A stretch of DNA of 64,000 bases from JAPPLB01 sp965208945 (GCA_965208945.1 OZ242366.1:2356001-2420000); one strand, 5' to 3'; positions 25,571 through 35,007 are shown, counted from the stretch's first letter. The notes: generated from the sequence alone by a model not told the origin. Made by a program: numbers and translations.

Positions 25571-26038
25571 TCAGTACGTAACACGTCCCGCCAGATGCAT
25601 CCAGGCGTCGAAGACATCGAGCGCCTCGTCGCACGGGACATGCACCATCGGCAGCGCGCGATTGCCGAACGGCTTCGCCAACTCCTCGTAGATGAACTCG
25701 TCGAGGAACTCGATACCGGCCGCGTCGTGCCGGTTGGCCGCAAAATAGACCCTGCCGATGCGAGACCAATAGATCGCGCCGAGGCACATCGGGCACGGCT
25801 CGCAACTGGCGTAGATCTCGCAGCCCGTCAGATCATACGTCGCCAGCTTGCGGCAGGCGTTGCGGATTGCCACGATCTCGGCATGGGCCGTGGGGTCGTT
25901 CGAGCGCAGCACCTCGTTCCAGCCTTCGCCGATGACCGTGTCGTCGCGGACGACCACGGCCCCGAACGGCCCGCCGTGCCCCAACTCCATACCTCTGCGG
26001 GAGAGTGCCACCGCCCGCTTCATGTACGCCTCGTTCAT
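25571..26038 (-). CDS. guaD: Guanine deaminase (nucleoside deaminase family)
   Basis: 155 residues from the ATG at 26038. Zinc site motifs NDPTAHAEIVAIRNAC (HAE) and SCEPCPMCLGAIYWSRIGRV (PCxxC). The C-terminal FIYEELAKPFGNRALP and FDAWMHLAGRVTY follow the pattern of the Bacillus-type domain-swapped guanine deaminase, which converts guanine to xanthine. Its start overlaps the stop of a recombinase remnant (CAATGAAC). A general tRNA adenosine deaminase is less likely given the C-terminus. Confidence 0.85.
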   Translation of the reverse strand: MNEAYMKRAVALSRRGMELGHGGPFGAVVVRDDTVIGEGWNEVLRSNDPTAHAEIVAIRNACRKLATYDLTGCEIYASCEPCPMCLGAIYWSRIGRVYFAANRHDAAGIEFLDEFIYEELAKPFGNRALPMVHVPCDEALDVFDAWMHLAGRVTY

Positions 26039-26262
26039 TGTTCCACCGGTCCGGCCCGCCGCTCGAACCGGTCCGGCCTCGCATACGCTACGCGCACCTT
26101 GTTCGGCTCCACTTGCGACAGCGCCGCCTCGATGACCTGCCGCGGGTGGCCGGTCCGCTCGGCCGCCCAGTCCCGGAACGACGAGCGGAAGCCGTGCGCA
26201 ACAGCGGGGATCCCTTGGTGCTGCGGCAGAGTCGTCATGGCGATCGGCCACGCAGCATACAC
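26035..26262 (-). pseudogene. C-terminal fragment of a P4-type integrase
   Basis: Reads IPAVAHGFRSSFRDWAAERT, GHPRQVIEAALSQVEPNKVR and VAYARPDRFERRAG. This is the end of a P4-family tyrosine recombinase, with HGFRSSFRDWAAE the HxxR box and AYARPDRFERR covering the Tyr region (AYxRxDxFERR). The catalytic domain start is missing. No tRNA gene or att site is visible next to it. Confidence 0.75.
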
Positions 26263-26317
26263 TATTCCGTCAGCGAGAAGCGCATTTCCGCGAAGTTGTC
26301 GTTCACTCTCCAGGATG

Positions 26318-26409
26318 TCATTCGGACAACCAGTTCTCGACCTTCAAACCAGGCACGCGGGAGAACTCATCCACATTCGCCGTCACGACCGTGAGGCCCA
26401 GCGCGAGAG
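26318..26409 (-). pseudogene. C-terminal fragment of a VapC-type PIN toxin
   Basis: 30 codons: ALALGLTVVTANVDEFSRVP then GLKVENWLSE and a stop. This is the standard end of a VapC endoribonuclease, including the last acidic residue of the PIN active site. The N-terminal ~100 residues are absent; the fragment begins exactly where a partial inverted-repeat element begins (26410). No vapB is visible. Confidence 0.8.
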
Positions 26410-26516
26410 CCTGCGCGCGCCAAGCGGCGCGCGCCTTTTTCCTCCGCCCGGCTTGCGCCTAGTCCTGACGCCCTCTCATCCACTTCGCCTCGCCGCGTGG
26501 TGAGAAATGCACACTA
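26410..26516 (+). repeat. Inverted-repeat element, partial copy E3 (right half)
   Basis: Right half of the long variant (GCCTTTTTCCTCCGCCCGGC, then CCTCTCATCCACTTCGCCTC) to GTGGTGAGAAATGCACACTA. The left half is missing and replaced by the vapC fragment. The final CTA is the TAG stop of the S41 protease gene. Confidence 0.8.
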
Positions 26517-27815
26517 GTCCTCCCACTCGATGGGGAAGAACTCGCCGGCCTGCTCGGGCGACAACTCGTAGCCGATCAGGTTCACCGCTCGGGCCAAGAC
26601 AGGATCCCTTCCGGCGGCAAGATCTTCCTGGGAGGGAATCAGCATCTCATCCGGCGTAACACCGGTGTGCTCCAAGCGGCCTCCGTCGGACATGATGACA
26701 TCCGCGTTCGTGATGTTCGCGCCGTACATCACAACGGTGCCAGCCCCGATGGAACGGCGATGGACGCGGCTCTGCATCACGGCCCCTGAAGTCTTGTCGC
26801 CGATCACCGTGCCCCGTTCCTCAATCTGAATGACGCGAGCGAAAAGTTCCGCAGACGATCCGGTTTCGCTGTCCACCAGAACCACCAGTTCCCCCGGGAA
26901 CGCACGCCGGCCCTTCGGCTTCGCCATGAGGGGTTTCATGTTCTTTCGTCCGGTGAGATCCGCGATTTTGACCGGTTTCTCAGGGAAGAAAAAGCCTACC
27001 AGCGTTTCCAGCGTTTTCACGTATCCCCCGCTATTGCCGCGGAGGTCGAGGATAAAGCCTTCCCGTTTCTTGGCGCGCCCCATCATCGATTCGACTTGAC
27101 GGTCCTCCATATCGAAGGCAGGCATCTTCCAAATGAACCCATCCTCCCCCAGGGGAAGATACGTATGTATGTACTTGCGGCCTTCGTTTTCCAGATCCCG
27201 GACGTATTCCCAGAACTCGAAGTCATCGGTAAGGTCGCGGACGCGAAACCTTTCCGTGATCTTTGCGGCTACATCCACTTGCCTTGACTGGCCACCCGGA
27301 GAGACCGTGGCCAGCCGCATGCCGGGTCGGGGCCGCAGGGCGTAGTAGAGATAGCGGAGCAACTTGAAATTCTCCCGGGTCGGCTCGTAGCCGTCCAGCA
27401 CGGCGATCCGGTCACCCGGTTTCAATCCTTTCGCCTCAGCCTCGGACTTGGGCTTGACGGCCGTGATCAAACACTCGTCGCCGATCATCTGCATCTGCCA
27501 ACCGTACTCCGTTCGAGCTACGCGGCCCGGGGGAATAAACCGAGTGTGGGAGTCGTTAAAATCCACCAGAACCTGCCCAATGATGCCCAGCATCTGACCC
27601 ACTGACGCCGCTTGGAGCAGCTTTTCGTTGGCCTGCGCAAAGTGCGCATCGAGGTCAATCCCGCCGAAGCTTGGATCGTAGTACTCCTTTTGGATGTCTT
27701 TCCTGATCTGCTGCAGCATGTCTCGTCCGAGCGCGCGGTCCCTGTCCTGCAAGCCTTGCGCAACAAGCGATGCAGTGACCGTCAACAGCAAAGCGGTGAG
27801 GCGAATCCAGCACAT
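26514..27815 (-). CDS. S41-family C-terminal processing protease
   Basis: 433 residues from the ATG at 27815 (AAAAAGGAGCC upstream; MCWIRLTALLLTVTASLVA is a signal peptide). A PDZ-like region (GDECLITAVKPKSEAEAKGL, KPGDRIAVLDGY) precedes the protease domain with DLRGNSGGYVKTL, the nucleophile Ser in DSETGSSAELFARV and the Lys in IGDKTSGAV. Periplasmic or surface tail-specific protease, substrate unknown. Its TAG is the outermost base triplet of element E3. Confidence 0.88.
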   Translation of the reverse strand: MCWIRLTALLLTVTASLVAQGLQDRDRALGRDMLQQIRKDIQKEYYDPSFGGIDLDAHFAQANEKLLQAASVGQMLGIIGQVLVDFNDSHTRFIPPGRVARTEYGWQMQMIGDECLITAVKPKSEAEAKGLKPGDRIAVLDGYEPTRENFKLLRYLYYALRPRPGMRLATVSPGGQSRQVDVAAKITERFRVRDLTDDFEFWEYVRDLENEGRKYIHTYLPLGEDGFIWKMPAFDMEDRQVESMMGRAKKREGFILDLRGNSGGYVKTLETLVGFFFPEKPVKIADLTGRKNMKPLMAKPKGRRAFPGELVVLVDSETGSSAELFARVIQIEERGTVIGDKTSGAVMQSRVHRRSIGAGTVVMYGANITNADVIMSDGGRLEHTGVTPDEMLIPSQEDLAAGRDPVLARAVNLIGYELSPEQAGEFFPIEWED

Positions 27816-27890
27816 AAAGGCTCCTTTTTCCCTTATGTCAGCCAGGATTTCCGGGTGGAAGATTCGCTGAACCTGGGAGCAAGTGTCCAC

Positions 27891-28052
27891 TGGCGGTACG
27901 AAACTCGATTTGAGGGCATGAGGACCGGAAAAAATCGTTTTCTGTGGATTCCGTTCCGCACGCCTAGCATTTGTACAGCAGTTGCGCCTTCTCAGTCCCC
28001 ACCAATATGGGAGTTTAGTGCTGCTGGCTGCGCTGACCTGGGACGATCAGGA
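27891..28052. other. Intergenic region, nothing recognised
   Basis: AT-richer than its surroundings around 27925-28015. No gene, hairpin or repeat that I can name. Confidence 0.4.
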
Positions 28053-28114
28053 CAGTCGGCAGTAGTGAGGCCTCGCCAAGGCGGCCGAAGGAGTCGTAGA
28101 CGAGGAGCGTGTCA
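28053..28114 (-). pseudogene. Short YD-repeat-like fragment
   Basis: Reverse strand reads LGDTLLVYDSFGRLGEASLL. The VYDSFGRLGE core resembles an RHS/YD repeat (compare VYDAFGKLAAE at 18090). Only about 20 codons remain, next to a broken element copy. Weak but consistent with the other fragment. Confidence 0.45.
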
Positions 28115-28151
28115 CCCAGACGGCCTTCTCACACACTTCGTCTCGCCGCGC
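28115..28151 (+). repeat. Inverted-repeat element, short fragment E4
   Basis: GACGGCCTTCTCACACACTT followed by CGTCTCGCCGCG matches the right arm of the element (GACGGCCCTCTCACGCACTTCGCCTCGCCGCG). Both ends are missing. Confidence 0.6.
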
Positions 28152-28165
28152 CGTAGACTGGAACC

Positions 28166-29053
28166 ATGCCGTCCGAGCCTTGGAAAGTTTCTCTGCACGG
28201 CGGCCATAGTGGCGAGTTCTGCGAACACGCTACGTCGACGCTGCGAGAGGTTCTCGAAGCGGCCGTCGACTACGGATATCAGACGTTCGGCGTGAGCGAG
28301 CACGCTCCCCGCAGCGAAGACCGCTTTCTGTACCCGAGCGAACGCGAGAAAGGCTACACCGTCGAGCGGCTGCGCCGGGAGTTCGAAGCGTATGCCGGGG
28401 CGATGGATGCCCTCGCCCAGGAGTTCGACGGACGGCTTGTCGTGCTGCGCGGATTCGAAGCCGAAGTCATCCCGACGGCAAGCTATGCGCAGGAAATGCT
28501 CGGGTGGCAAGAACGTTTCGGATTCGACTACATGGTCGGCTCGGTGCACTACTTGGACGAGGTTCAGATCGATGGCGATAAAGCGGATTTCGAAGCGGCC
28601 GTCGTCTCTTCCGGCGGGCTCGAACCCTTCGCGGTCCGCTACTACGACACCGTGGCCCGCATGGTGGAGACTTTGCGGCCGGATGTAGTCGGCCATCTGG
28701 ACCTGATTCGCCGCAACGCTCCCTCGGACGCCGTGCTCGACACGCCTGCGATCCGCGAGGCCGCCGAACGCGCCCTCGGCGTGATCCGGGAGCGCGATGC
28801 GATCCTCGACCTCAATACCGCAGGCTACCGCAAGGGTCTCGGCTCGCCATACCCCGCTCCGTGGCTCGTCCGCCGAGCCCACGAGATGGGCGTCGGCTTC
28901 TGCTTCGGCGACGACAGCCACGGCCCGGCGCAAGTCGGCGAAGGCCTCGAACAGGGCAGGCGCTACTTGCTGGAGAACGGCGTGACGGAGATCGCCGCGA
29001 TCACCCGCGGCCCCGAAGGGCTGGTGAGAAAGAGGATTCCGCTGTGTGATTGA
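28166..29053 (+). CDS. PHP-domain histidinol-phosphatase-like hydrolase
   Basis: 295 residues. Metal ligand motifs of the HisJ/HisK-type PHP fold: SLHGGHSGEFCEHA near the N-terminus, VSEHAPRSED, LRGFEAEVIP, VGSVHYLD, VVGHLDLIRR, ILDLNTAG and FGDDSHGPAQVG. The family removes phosphate from L-histidinol phosphate (histidine step 8), but no his genes are nearby, so the substrate is uncertain. Starts shortly after the fragmentary E4. Confidence 0.85.
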   Translation: MPSEPWKVSLHGGHSGEFCEHATSTLREVLEAAVDYGYQTFGVSEHAPRSEDRFLYPSEREKGYTVERLRREFEAYAGAMDALAQEFDGRLVVLRGFEAEVIPTASYAQEMLGWQERFGFDYMVGSVHYLDEVQIDGDKADFEAAVVSSGGLEPFAVRYYDTVARMVETLRPDVVGHLDLIRRNAPSDAVLDTPAIREAAERALGVIRERDAILDLNTAGYRKGLGSPYPAPWLVRRAHEMGVGFCFGDDSHGPAQVGEGLEQGRRYLLENGVTEIAAITRGPEGLVRKRIPLCD

Positions 29054-29080
29054 CGGGAACTTGCGCGGGGGCCGGTGATC

Positions 29081-29263
29081 TAGCCTGTATTTCTCACCAC
29101 CCGACGGTCGAAGCACGCGATACGACCGCCAGGACTTCGTTGCGCTTGCTTGCCGTGCTCAACGTACGGTTCAAGTACGCCTGCGCGCGCCAAGCAGCTC
29201 GCGCCTAGTCCTGACGGCCCTCTCACGCACTTCGCCTCGCCACGTGGTGAGAAAAGCAGGCTA
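29081..29263 (+). repeat. Inverted-repeat element copy E5
   Basis: Complete short-variant copy (TAGCCTGTATTTCTCACC to GTGGTGAGAAAAGCAGGCTA). Lies between convergent genes: 27 nt after the PHP gene's stop and with its last triplet serving as the TAG of the 29261 gene. Internal stem CGTAC-GGTTCA-AGTACG. Orientation as E1-E4. Confidence 0.87.
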
Positions 29264-31753
29264 ACCCGCACGGCGCAGTTTCTCCGTGTAATGCGCCCGC
29301 GCCGCGTCGATCATCTCCCTGGCGCGTTGCCGGTTGTCTCCCGGCCCGAAGTTGTCCCGCTCTTCCAGATACAACCAAAGCCGGTCCACCCATCGAACCA
29401 GGAGTTCGATGTCCCGCTTGACCAGCACCGGCTGCCGGCCGATGTGCACGTAAACCGGTCCCGAGTGCGCTCGAGGTATCTGCTCGACGCCTCGCGCAGG
29501 GCGCCCCGTCACGCGCACCGCAAACCAAGTGGATTTCGTCACCCGAGCTTCCGTGACAACGCGCGCCGTCCGCTCGGACGGGCTCACGCCGCGGGTCTCG
29601 ATCACTCTTCCGTTCGCCAGCAGCTCGATGCGGGCCAGAGGCACGCGCGCGGTGATCTCCGCCACGATCCGCGCTCGGTACGGAGCGTCCGCCGAAGCCT
29701 GGATCACCTCTCCCATGCCCTGGCCGTTCACGGCGAACTCGATCAGAGGACCGTTCGTCACAAACGCACGGCCCTCACGGTAGCGCTCGATCCAGCGAGC
29801 CCAGTCCATCTTCGAGCCCACGTGAACGTACTGCCGAGCCGCCCCCGGAATGCGATTGATCCCGCGCCAATTCGTGAAACAGTCCGTACCCGCCCCCGGC
29901 GATATCTTCAAGCCGGCGTTGAGCAGCGTGTACCACATCGAATAGGAGGCGTCGGCATGGGGCAGAACATCGAGCGCGTCGAGCGCCCCCAAGGCCGCCG
30001 TAACCGGGCTCTCCTTCGCCCCCAGGGCCGTATCGAACACATCCGAGACGGGGGCGCGAATCGGATGCATGTAGGTCACCAGCCCGTCTTGCGCCCGCGC
30101 CTCCTTCGCCGCCATCGTGTTCAGCGGGAAGTCATACGGCGAGTCGCTCCCCACGACGCTCGTATAGAACGGCGGCACCAGTTCCTTCAGGTTCAAAAAA
30201 CCCATGTGCCCGAGCGGAGCGCTGTTGCGATACTCCTCACCCCAATAGAGCTTGTAGCGGCTGGTCGAAAGTGCGTCGACCGCGCCCGTAAAAAACTCCT
30301 TGTCGTGAACGAAAGCCCCGGAAGCGTTCGCCACGATCATGTTCGCCGCGTTGAGGTCTTCGGCCTGCAGCCAAGCCAGCGACTGGTTCGGCCGCTGGTA
30401 GTAACTACCGTTGTAGTTGGCGTGGAAATGGTTTTCGCCGCTGTACCAGCCGCGGTCCGCCCAATTCGTCCAGCGTTCCATGGTGATGCTGAGATCCGTC
30501 GTATCGTCCGCCGCGACGTCGACGCTGCGCTCCGCGACGCGGTACTCGATGCCCTTGAGCGCCACTAGCCGCAGTCTTCCCGCCGGCAAGACGATCGTGT
30601 CGTCTCCGCTGCCGACAAAAAAGCCCTGCCGCGGCTTGCCGGGGTCCAATGGGTAATAGAAGATCTGCTCACCTGACGGGCAATAGGCCTTGCCGTCGGA
30701 CGCCGCGACATAGAGCCGCACGGGCGTAGGCTTGCCGACCTCGTCGAGGACTTTGACTCGCACCGTACCCGACGGCTTGCGGAACTTCAGCCCGCTGATG
30801 CGCACATGCTTCTTCTCCCCGCCTTCGATCGGCATCGTGAACAGATCCAGATTGCCCATGTGGTTCGAGGCATGAGCGATCCGCTTCCCATCGGGCGACA
30901 CGGCCGGGTTGAATTCATCACGCGTGGTATTCGTGATCGGCCGGCGGCCGGTCCCGGCGCGGGAAACCCGGTAGAGCTCGTAGTCGCCCTTGCCGTTCAC
31001 CTCGGCTGCCGAGTACACCGCCCCCGAACCGTCTGGCAGGGCTGATACGCTTCCCATCTGCACGATGTGCTCCGGGAGATACTTCGTCAATGGCATTTGG
31101 ATCATCGTTCCGGCGCCGCCCGCGGGCATCGACCAGACCTGCGGCTCACGGGACCGGCGTCCCGCGAAGAAGATTTCGTCATGTGGGCCATTCCACGCCG
31201 CGGCGATCCAGCGGTCTGTCGGCGTCCGTTGGGGACGCGCTTGCAACGCCTTTGCTGCTCCGCTCGCGGCGTCGATCTCATACAGCAACGCCCCGGCGTT
31301 CGGAACCTGCAGCGCGCAAACGATCCGCTTCCCGTCCGGCGACCACGCCGGCGTTCCCGCTGTCGGATAAGGCGTGGCGAGCAACCGCTCCCGTCCCGTT
31401 TCGATGTCCGCCAGCCAGAGTTCTCCGCTGATGTTCGGTATGCGGCCGCGAGGCGCCGGGCCGTTGACGAAAACGATCTGATCACTCCGCGGCGACCAGG
31501 AGGGGTGCGCGTGGTATCCGGCCGACGCCGTGAGCTGCCGCGCCTGGCCGCCTTGCGCGGGCACTTGCCAGACACTCCCGAAGAGCGAGAACCCGAGGCG
31601 TTCTCCATTCGGCGACCAGGTCGGGTCTATCGCTCCCCAGGTCAGCGCTTCCGAGTCCGCGGCCGAGGTGACTTCCAAGTTGTCACGCGCGATGAACATC
31701 GCCGCCAAAAGCGCAAGCGAGAGAACCGTCCACCCACGTCCGAGATTCGACAT
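29261..31753 (-). CDS. PD40 beta-propeller with CehA/McbA-type metallohydrolase domain
   Basis: 830 residues. Signal segment at the N-terminus (VLSLALLAAMFIA). Residues about 40-330 hold TolB-like PD40 blades (DPTWSPNGERLGFSLFG, PSWSPRSDQIVFV, TPAWSPDGKRIVCAL, NPAVSPDGKRIAHAS). The C-terminal half has GWYSGENHFHANYNGSYYQR, a degenerate form of the HxHxxxSDG metal motif of CehA-type PHP hydrolases, and later YMHPIRAP, LPHADAS, and SPGAGTDCF. Likely a periplasmic hydrolase; substrate unknown. Stop codon shared with element E5. Confidence 0.82.
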   Translation of the reverse strand: MSNLGRGWTVLSLALLAAMFIARDNLEVTSAADSEALTWGAIDPTWSPNGERLGFSLFGSVWQVPAQGGQARQLTASAGYHAHPSWSPRSDQIVFVNGPAPRGRIPNISGELWLADIETGRERLLATPYPTAGTPAWSPDGKRIVCALQVPNAGALLYEIDAASGAAKALQARPQRTPTDRWIAAAWNGPHDEIFFAGRRSREPQVWSMPAGGAGTMIQMPLTKYLPEHIVQMGSVSALPDGSGAVYSAAEVNGKGDYELYRVSRAGTGRRPITNTTRDEFNPAVSPDGKRIAHASNHMGNLDLFTMPIEGGEKKHVRISGLKFRKPSGTVRVKVLDEVGKPTPVRLYVAASDGKAYCPSGEQIFYYPLDPGKPRQGFFVGSGDDTIVLPAGRLRLVALKGIEYRVAERSVDVAADDTTDLSITMERWTNWADRGWYSGENHFHANYNGSYYQRPNQSLAWLQAEDLNAANMIVANASGAFVHDKEFFTGAVDALSTSRYKLYWGEEYRNSAPLGHMGFLNLKELVPPFYTSVVGSDSPYDFPLNTMAAKEARAQDGLVTYMHPIRAPVSDVFDTALGAKESPVTAALGALDALDVLPHADASYSMWYTLLNAGLKISPGAGTDCFTNWRGINRIPGAARQYVHVGSKMDWARWIERYREGRAFVTNGPLIEFAVNGQGMGEVIQASADAPYRARIVAEITARVPLARIELLANGRVIETRGVSPSERTARVVTEARVTKSTWFAVRVTGRPARGVEQIPRAHSGPVYVHIGRQPVLVKRDIELLVRWVDRLWLYLEERDNFGPGDNRQRAREMIDAARAHYTEKLRRAG

Positions 31754-31899
31754 GGCCCGATTATACGCTTGTATTCTTCGTTCAGCGGCTTGTACGAGAG
31801 GTCCCGCGATCCTGCCATAAGGTGTGTCTCAGCCACTCGATCGGCTGGTATTCTGAGAGGTGGAGTCCGGAATGCAGCGCATTCTCCAAGGGCAACCAC

Positions 31900-32739
31900 A
31901 TGAGCGAACGAGTTAAACCGGTACGCGTCACCGACCTGAAGAAAAAGAAGCGCCGCGGCGAGCGGATCACGATGCTCACCGCCTATGACGCCACCATGGC
32001 CGGTCTGCTAGACCGAGCCGGCATCGACTTGCTTCTCGTCGGCGACTCGCTGGGCATGGTCGTCGAAGGACACGACTCGACCATCCCGGTCACGCTCGAG
32101 GCGATGATTCACCACACGCAAGCGGTGAGCCGCGGAACGAAGCGCGCCCTTGTGGTGGGCGACATGCCTTTCATGACCTACCATACGGGCGTCGAGGACG
32201 CGGTCCGCAACGCCGGCCGTCTCATCCAGGAAGGCGGCGCCGGCGCGGTGAAGATCGAGGGCGGACGCGCGGTGCTCGACGTGGCCGCTCGACTGACCGA
32301 CGTCGGCATCCCCGTGATGGGTCACCTCGGCCTCACGCCACAGTCCATACTGCGGTTGGGAGGTTTCCGGCCGCAAGCGCGCACGCCGGAAGATGCCGAT
32401 CATCTCATCGCCGAAGCGCAAACCCTCGAAGCAGCCGGAGTCTTCGCGCTCGTACTGGAATCCATCCCCGCCGAAGTAGCCGCCACGGTCTCGCGCGAAC
32501 TGACCATTCCCACCATCGGCATCGGCGCCGGACCCTACTGCGACGGCCAGGTGCTCGTCAGTTACGACGCCTTCGGGATGTTCGACAAGTTCGTCCCTTC
32601 GTTCGTGAAGCAGTACGCGCAACTCGGCGAGCAGATCGTCAGCGCGACACGAGAGTACATCAACGACGTCCGCGAGGGCCGTTTCCCCGCCCACGAGCAC
32701 ACCGTCTCGGCCAGCGTCCGGCGCAGCCGCCGTGACTGA
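31900..32739 (+). CDS. panB: 3-methyl-2-oxobutanoate hydroxymethyltransferase
   Basis: 279 residues from the ATG at 31900. TAYDATMAGLLDRAGIDLLL, VGDSLGMVVEGHDSTIPVTL, GAVKIEGG, MGHLGLTPQS and IPTIGIGAGPYCDGQVLV are the PanB signatures (Mg-binding Asp and catalytic Glu). It adds a hydroxymethyl group from methylene-tetrahydrofolate to alpha-ketoisovalerate, first step of pantothenate synthesis. Its TGA overlaps the panC ATG by one base. Confidence 0.95.
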   Translation: MSERVKPVRVTDLKKKKRRGERITMLTAYDATMAGLLDRAGIDLLLVGDSLGMVVEGHDSTIPVTLEAMIHHTQAVSRGTKRALVVGDMPFMTYHTGVEDAVRNAGRLIQEGGAGAVKIEGGRAVLDVAARLTDVGIPVMGHLGLTPQSILRLGGFRPQARTPEDADHLIAEAQTLEAAGVFALVLESIPAEVAATVSRELTIPTIGIGAGPYCDGQVLVSYDAFGMFDKFVPSFVKQYAQLGEQIVSATREYINDVREGRFPAHEHTVSASVRRSRRD

Positions 32740-33593
32740 TGGTCGAGCTGCTCCGCACCATCTCAGACCTTCGCGCCAAGCTCTCCGCCGTTCGCAGGAA
32801 CGGAGCCGCGATCGGCCTGGTCCCCACCATGGGCGCCCTGCACGCCGGCCACGGCCGCCTGCTCGAAAAGGCTGTCGCGGACGGCGGCTTCGTCGTCGCG
32901 AGCATCTTCGTCAACCCCACCCAGTTCCATCGCGAGGACGACTTTCAGTCGTACCCGCGCGACCTTGCCACCGACCTCGCCTTCTGCGAGCGGCGCAACG
33001 TCGATGCCGCCTTCGTCCCGGACGCGGATGAAATGTATGCCGGTGAACCGCTCACGTCGGTCGTCGTCAGCGGCCTGACCGAACACCTCTGCGGCCCGCA
33101 GCGCCCCGGCCACTTCGAAGGCGTCGCCACCGTCGTCACCAAGCTGCTGAACATCGTCCAGCCCGACCGCGCCTATTTCGGCGAGAAAGACCGCCAGCAA
33201 CTGGTCGTGATCCGCCGCGTCGTCAAGGATCTCGACATCCCCGTCGAGATCGTCGGGGTTCCTACGGTGCGCGAGCCCGATGGCCTCGCGCTCAGTTCCC
33301 GCAATCAACTGCTCTCCAGCCAGGAAAGGCAAGCGGCCACGGTTCTGTACCGGGCCATCCGGAAGGCCGAGGAGTTGGTGCAGGCAGGCGAAACTTGTCC
33401 CGGCGAAGTGATGAAACAGGGCCTCGCCGTGTTCGAGAGTGAACCGTCGGCGTGCGTCGAATACTTCGAAGTGGTTGACCCCGAGCAACTCCAGCCTGTC
33501 GACGAAATCAAGGCTCCCGTCCTGATCGCCGGAGCGGCGCATCTCGGCGCGACCCGGCTCATCGACAACATCCTTGTGGAAGCACGGGAGTAG
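32739..33593 (+). CDS. panC: Pantothenate synthetase
   Basis: 284 residues. GLVPTMGALHAGHGRLLEKA has the HIGH-like ATP motif (LHAGH), VNPTQF binds pantoate, and LSSRNQLLSSQERQAA is the KMSKS-like motif. Joins pantoate and beta-alanine. Coupled with panB (TGATG junction). panD is not visible. Confidence 0.95.
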   Translation: MVELLRTISDLRAKLSAVRRNGAAIGLVPTMGALHAGHGRLLEKAVADGGFVVASIFVNPTQFHREDDFQSYPRDLATDLAFCERRNVDAAFVPDADEMYAGEPLTSVVVSGLTEHLCGPQRPGHFEGVATVVTKLLNIVQPDRAYFGEKDRQQLVVIRRVVKDLDIPVEIVGVPTVREPDGLALSSRNQLLSSQERQAATVLYRAIRKAEELVQAGETCPGEVMKQGLAVFESEPSACVEYFEVVDPEQLQPVDEIKAPVLIAGAAHLGATRLIDNILVEARE

Positions 33594-33644
33594 CCTGCTC
33601 CAGCGTCCTCCACAACATGTCCGCATCGGGGTCACAATAGGGCC

Positions 33645-34706
33645 ATGCACCCCATCATTCCCCGGCGCAAGATCCTGGCGTCGCCGCTGGCCTTATATCC
33701 TGTAGGCGCGATGGCCGCCAACCCGAAGCGCACGCCCACCGGAACCCTGACCGACGTCGCAGGCCTCAAGGTCGGTCACTTCAGTTCCGACAAGCGGCCG
33801 ACCGGCTGCACCGTCGTTCTCGCCGAAGGCGGCGCCGTCGCCGGCGTCGACGTTCGCGGAGGCGCTCCCGGAAGCCGCGAGACCGATCTGCTGCGTCCCG
33901 AGATGTCCGTCCAGCAGGTACACGCCGTTGTCCTCTCCGGAGGCAGCGCTTACGGACTCGCCGCTGCGGACGGCGTCATGCGCTACCTCGAAGAACGGGG
34001 AATCGGCTTCGCCACCAGCGCGGGTGTCGTCCCCATCGTTCCGGCGGCCATCCTTTACGATCTGGGACTCGGCGAAGCGACGATCCGTCCCGACGCGCAG
34101 GCGGGCTACGAGGCCGCCAGGCAAGCTTCCTCCGATCCGGTTCCGCAGGGCAATACAGGCGCGGGCGCGGGGGCAACCGTCGGAAAGCTCCTCGGTCGAG
34201 ACCGCGCCATGAAGGGCGGCCTGGGCTCGGCCTCCCTGCGCCTCCCGAACGGCATCGTCGTGGCCGCGCTCGCCGCCGTCAACGCCATCGGCGACATCAT
34301 CGATCCCGAGTCCGGGGTTCTGCTCGCGGGAGCGCGCACCGAAGACGGCGGCTCCCTCGCCGACGGGATGCAACAGATCCGCGTGGGCGCGCTGCTTCCC
34401 GACACGTCCCCGGGCGAGAACACGACCATCGGCCTCGTCGCCGCCAACGTCAACTGGACCCAAGCCCAAGCCACCAAGGTCGCCCAAATGGCTCACGACG
34501 GCCTGGCGCGGGCCATCCGCCCGTCGCACCTCCCCTTCGACGGCGACACCCTTTTCGCCCTGGGCACGGGCGGCGAAGAAGTCGATAGCAGGCTGCTCGG
34601 CCACATCGGGGCTCTGGCCGCCGACGCAGTGGCCCAAGCCGTCGTCTCCGCCATCCTCCACGCCGAAACCATCGAGGGTTATCCGGCCCACCGCGACTTC
34701 GAATGA
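33645..34706 (+). CDS. P1-family peptidase (DmpA/L-aminopeptidase-D-esterase type)
   Basis: 353 residues. GTLTDVAGLKVGHFSSD and GVDVRGGAPGSRETDLLRPE open the family; VVLSGGSAYGLAAADGVMRY follows; the self-cleavage site is MKGGLGSASLRLPNG, where Ser would become the N-terminal nucleophile after Gly-Ser cleavage. A possible export signal (RRKILASPLALYPVGAMAA) precedes the domain. Stops 4 nt before a second kind of inverted-repeat element. Confidence 0.88.
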   Translation: MHPIIPRRKILASPLALYPVGAMAANPKRTPTGTLTDVAGLKVGHFSSDKRPTGCTVVLAEGGAVAGVDVRGGAPGSRETDLLRPEMSVQQVHAVVLSGGSAYGLAAADGVMRYLEERGIGFATSAGVVPIVPAAILYDLGLGEATIRPDAQAGYEAARQASSDPVPQGNTGAGAGATVGKLLGRDRAMKGGLGSASLRLPNGIVVAALAAVNAIGDIIDPESGVLLAGARTEDGGSLADGMQQIRVGALLPDTSPGENTTIGLVAANVNWTQAQATKVAQMAHDGLARAIRPSHLPFDGDTLFALGTGGEEVDSRLLGHIGALAADAVAQAVVSAILHAETIEGYPAHRDFE

Positions 34707-34710
34707 GATT

Positions 34711-34974
34711 AGCAGCCCGTGGTAAAAGTCACGCGGACGGCGTTACGCGCCCAGAAGCTGATGGCGTAACGCCTAGCCGTGCCAGAAACGCGGCGCCGCG
34801 CTCTCCGCGCAGCCGAGCAGAAATGGCGCGTAACCCTTTGGGCGACGGACGTTTGCGGCCGTCGGCTTTGTCGTTCGTCGGAGGAGATCACCCGGATCGC
34901 CATCTTCCTCACTTCGCGCCGAACGGCCGCAGGAGCCCGCCGCGCCCTCCACGGGACTTTTACCACGGGCTGCT
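34711..34974. repeat. Second inverted-repeat element, 20-bp perfect ends
   Basis: AGCAGCCCGTGGTAAAAGTC at 34711-34730 and its exact complement at 34955-34974, bounding 264 bp. Inside, GGCGTTACGC (34739-34748) and GCGTAACGCC (34764-34773) form another perfect stem. No gene inside. It fills most of the gap between the P1 peptidase stop (34706) and the symporter start (35008). MITE-like; only one copy in the window. Confidence 0.82.
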
Positions 34975-35007
34975 CTGTAGCTGCGGTGCTTCCACTCATC
35001 CGGCGGC

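Noticed and set aside
26239..26262. An att site next to the P4-type integrase remnant
   Set aside because: No tRNA gene or repeated att-like sequence could be found within several kb.
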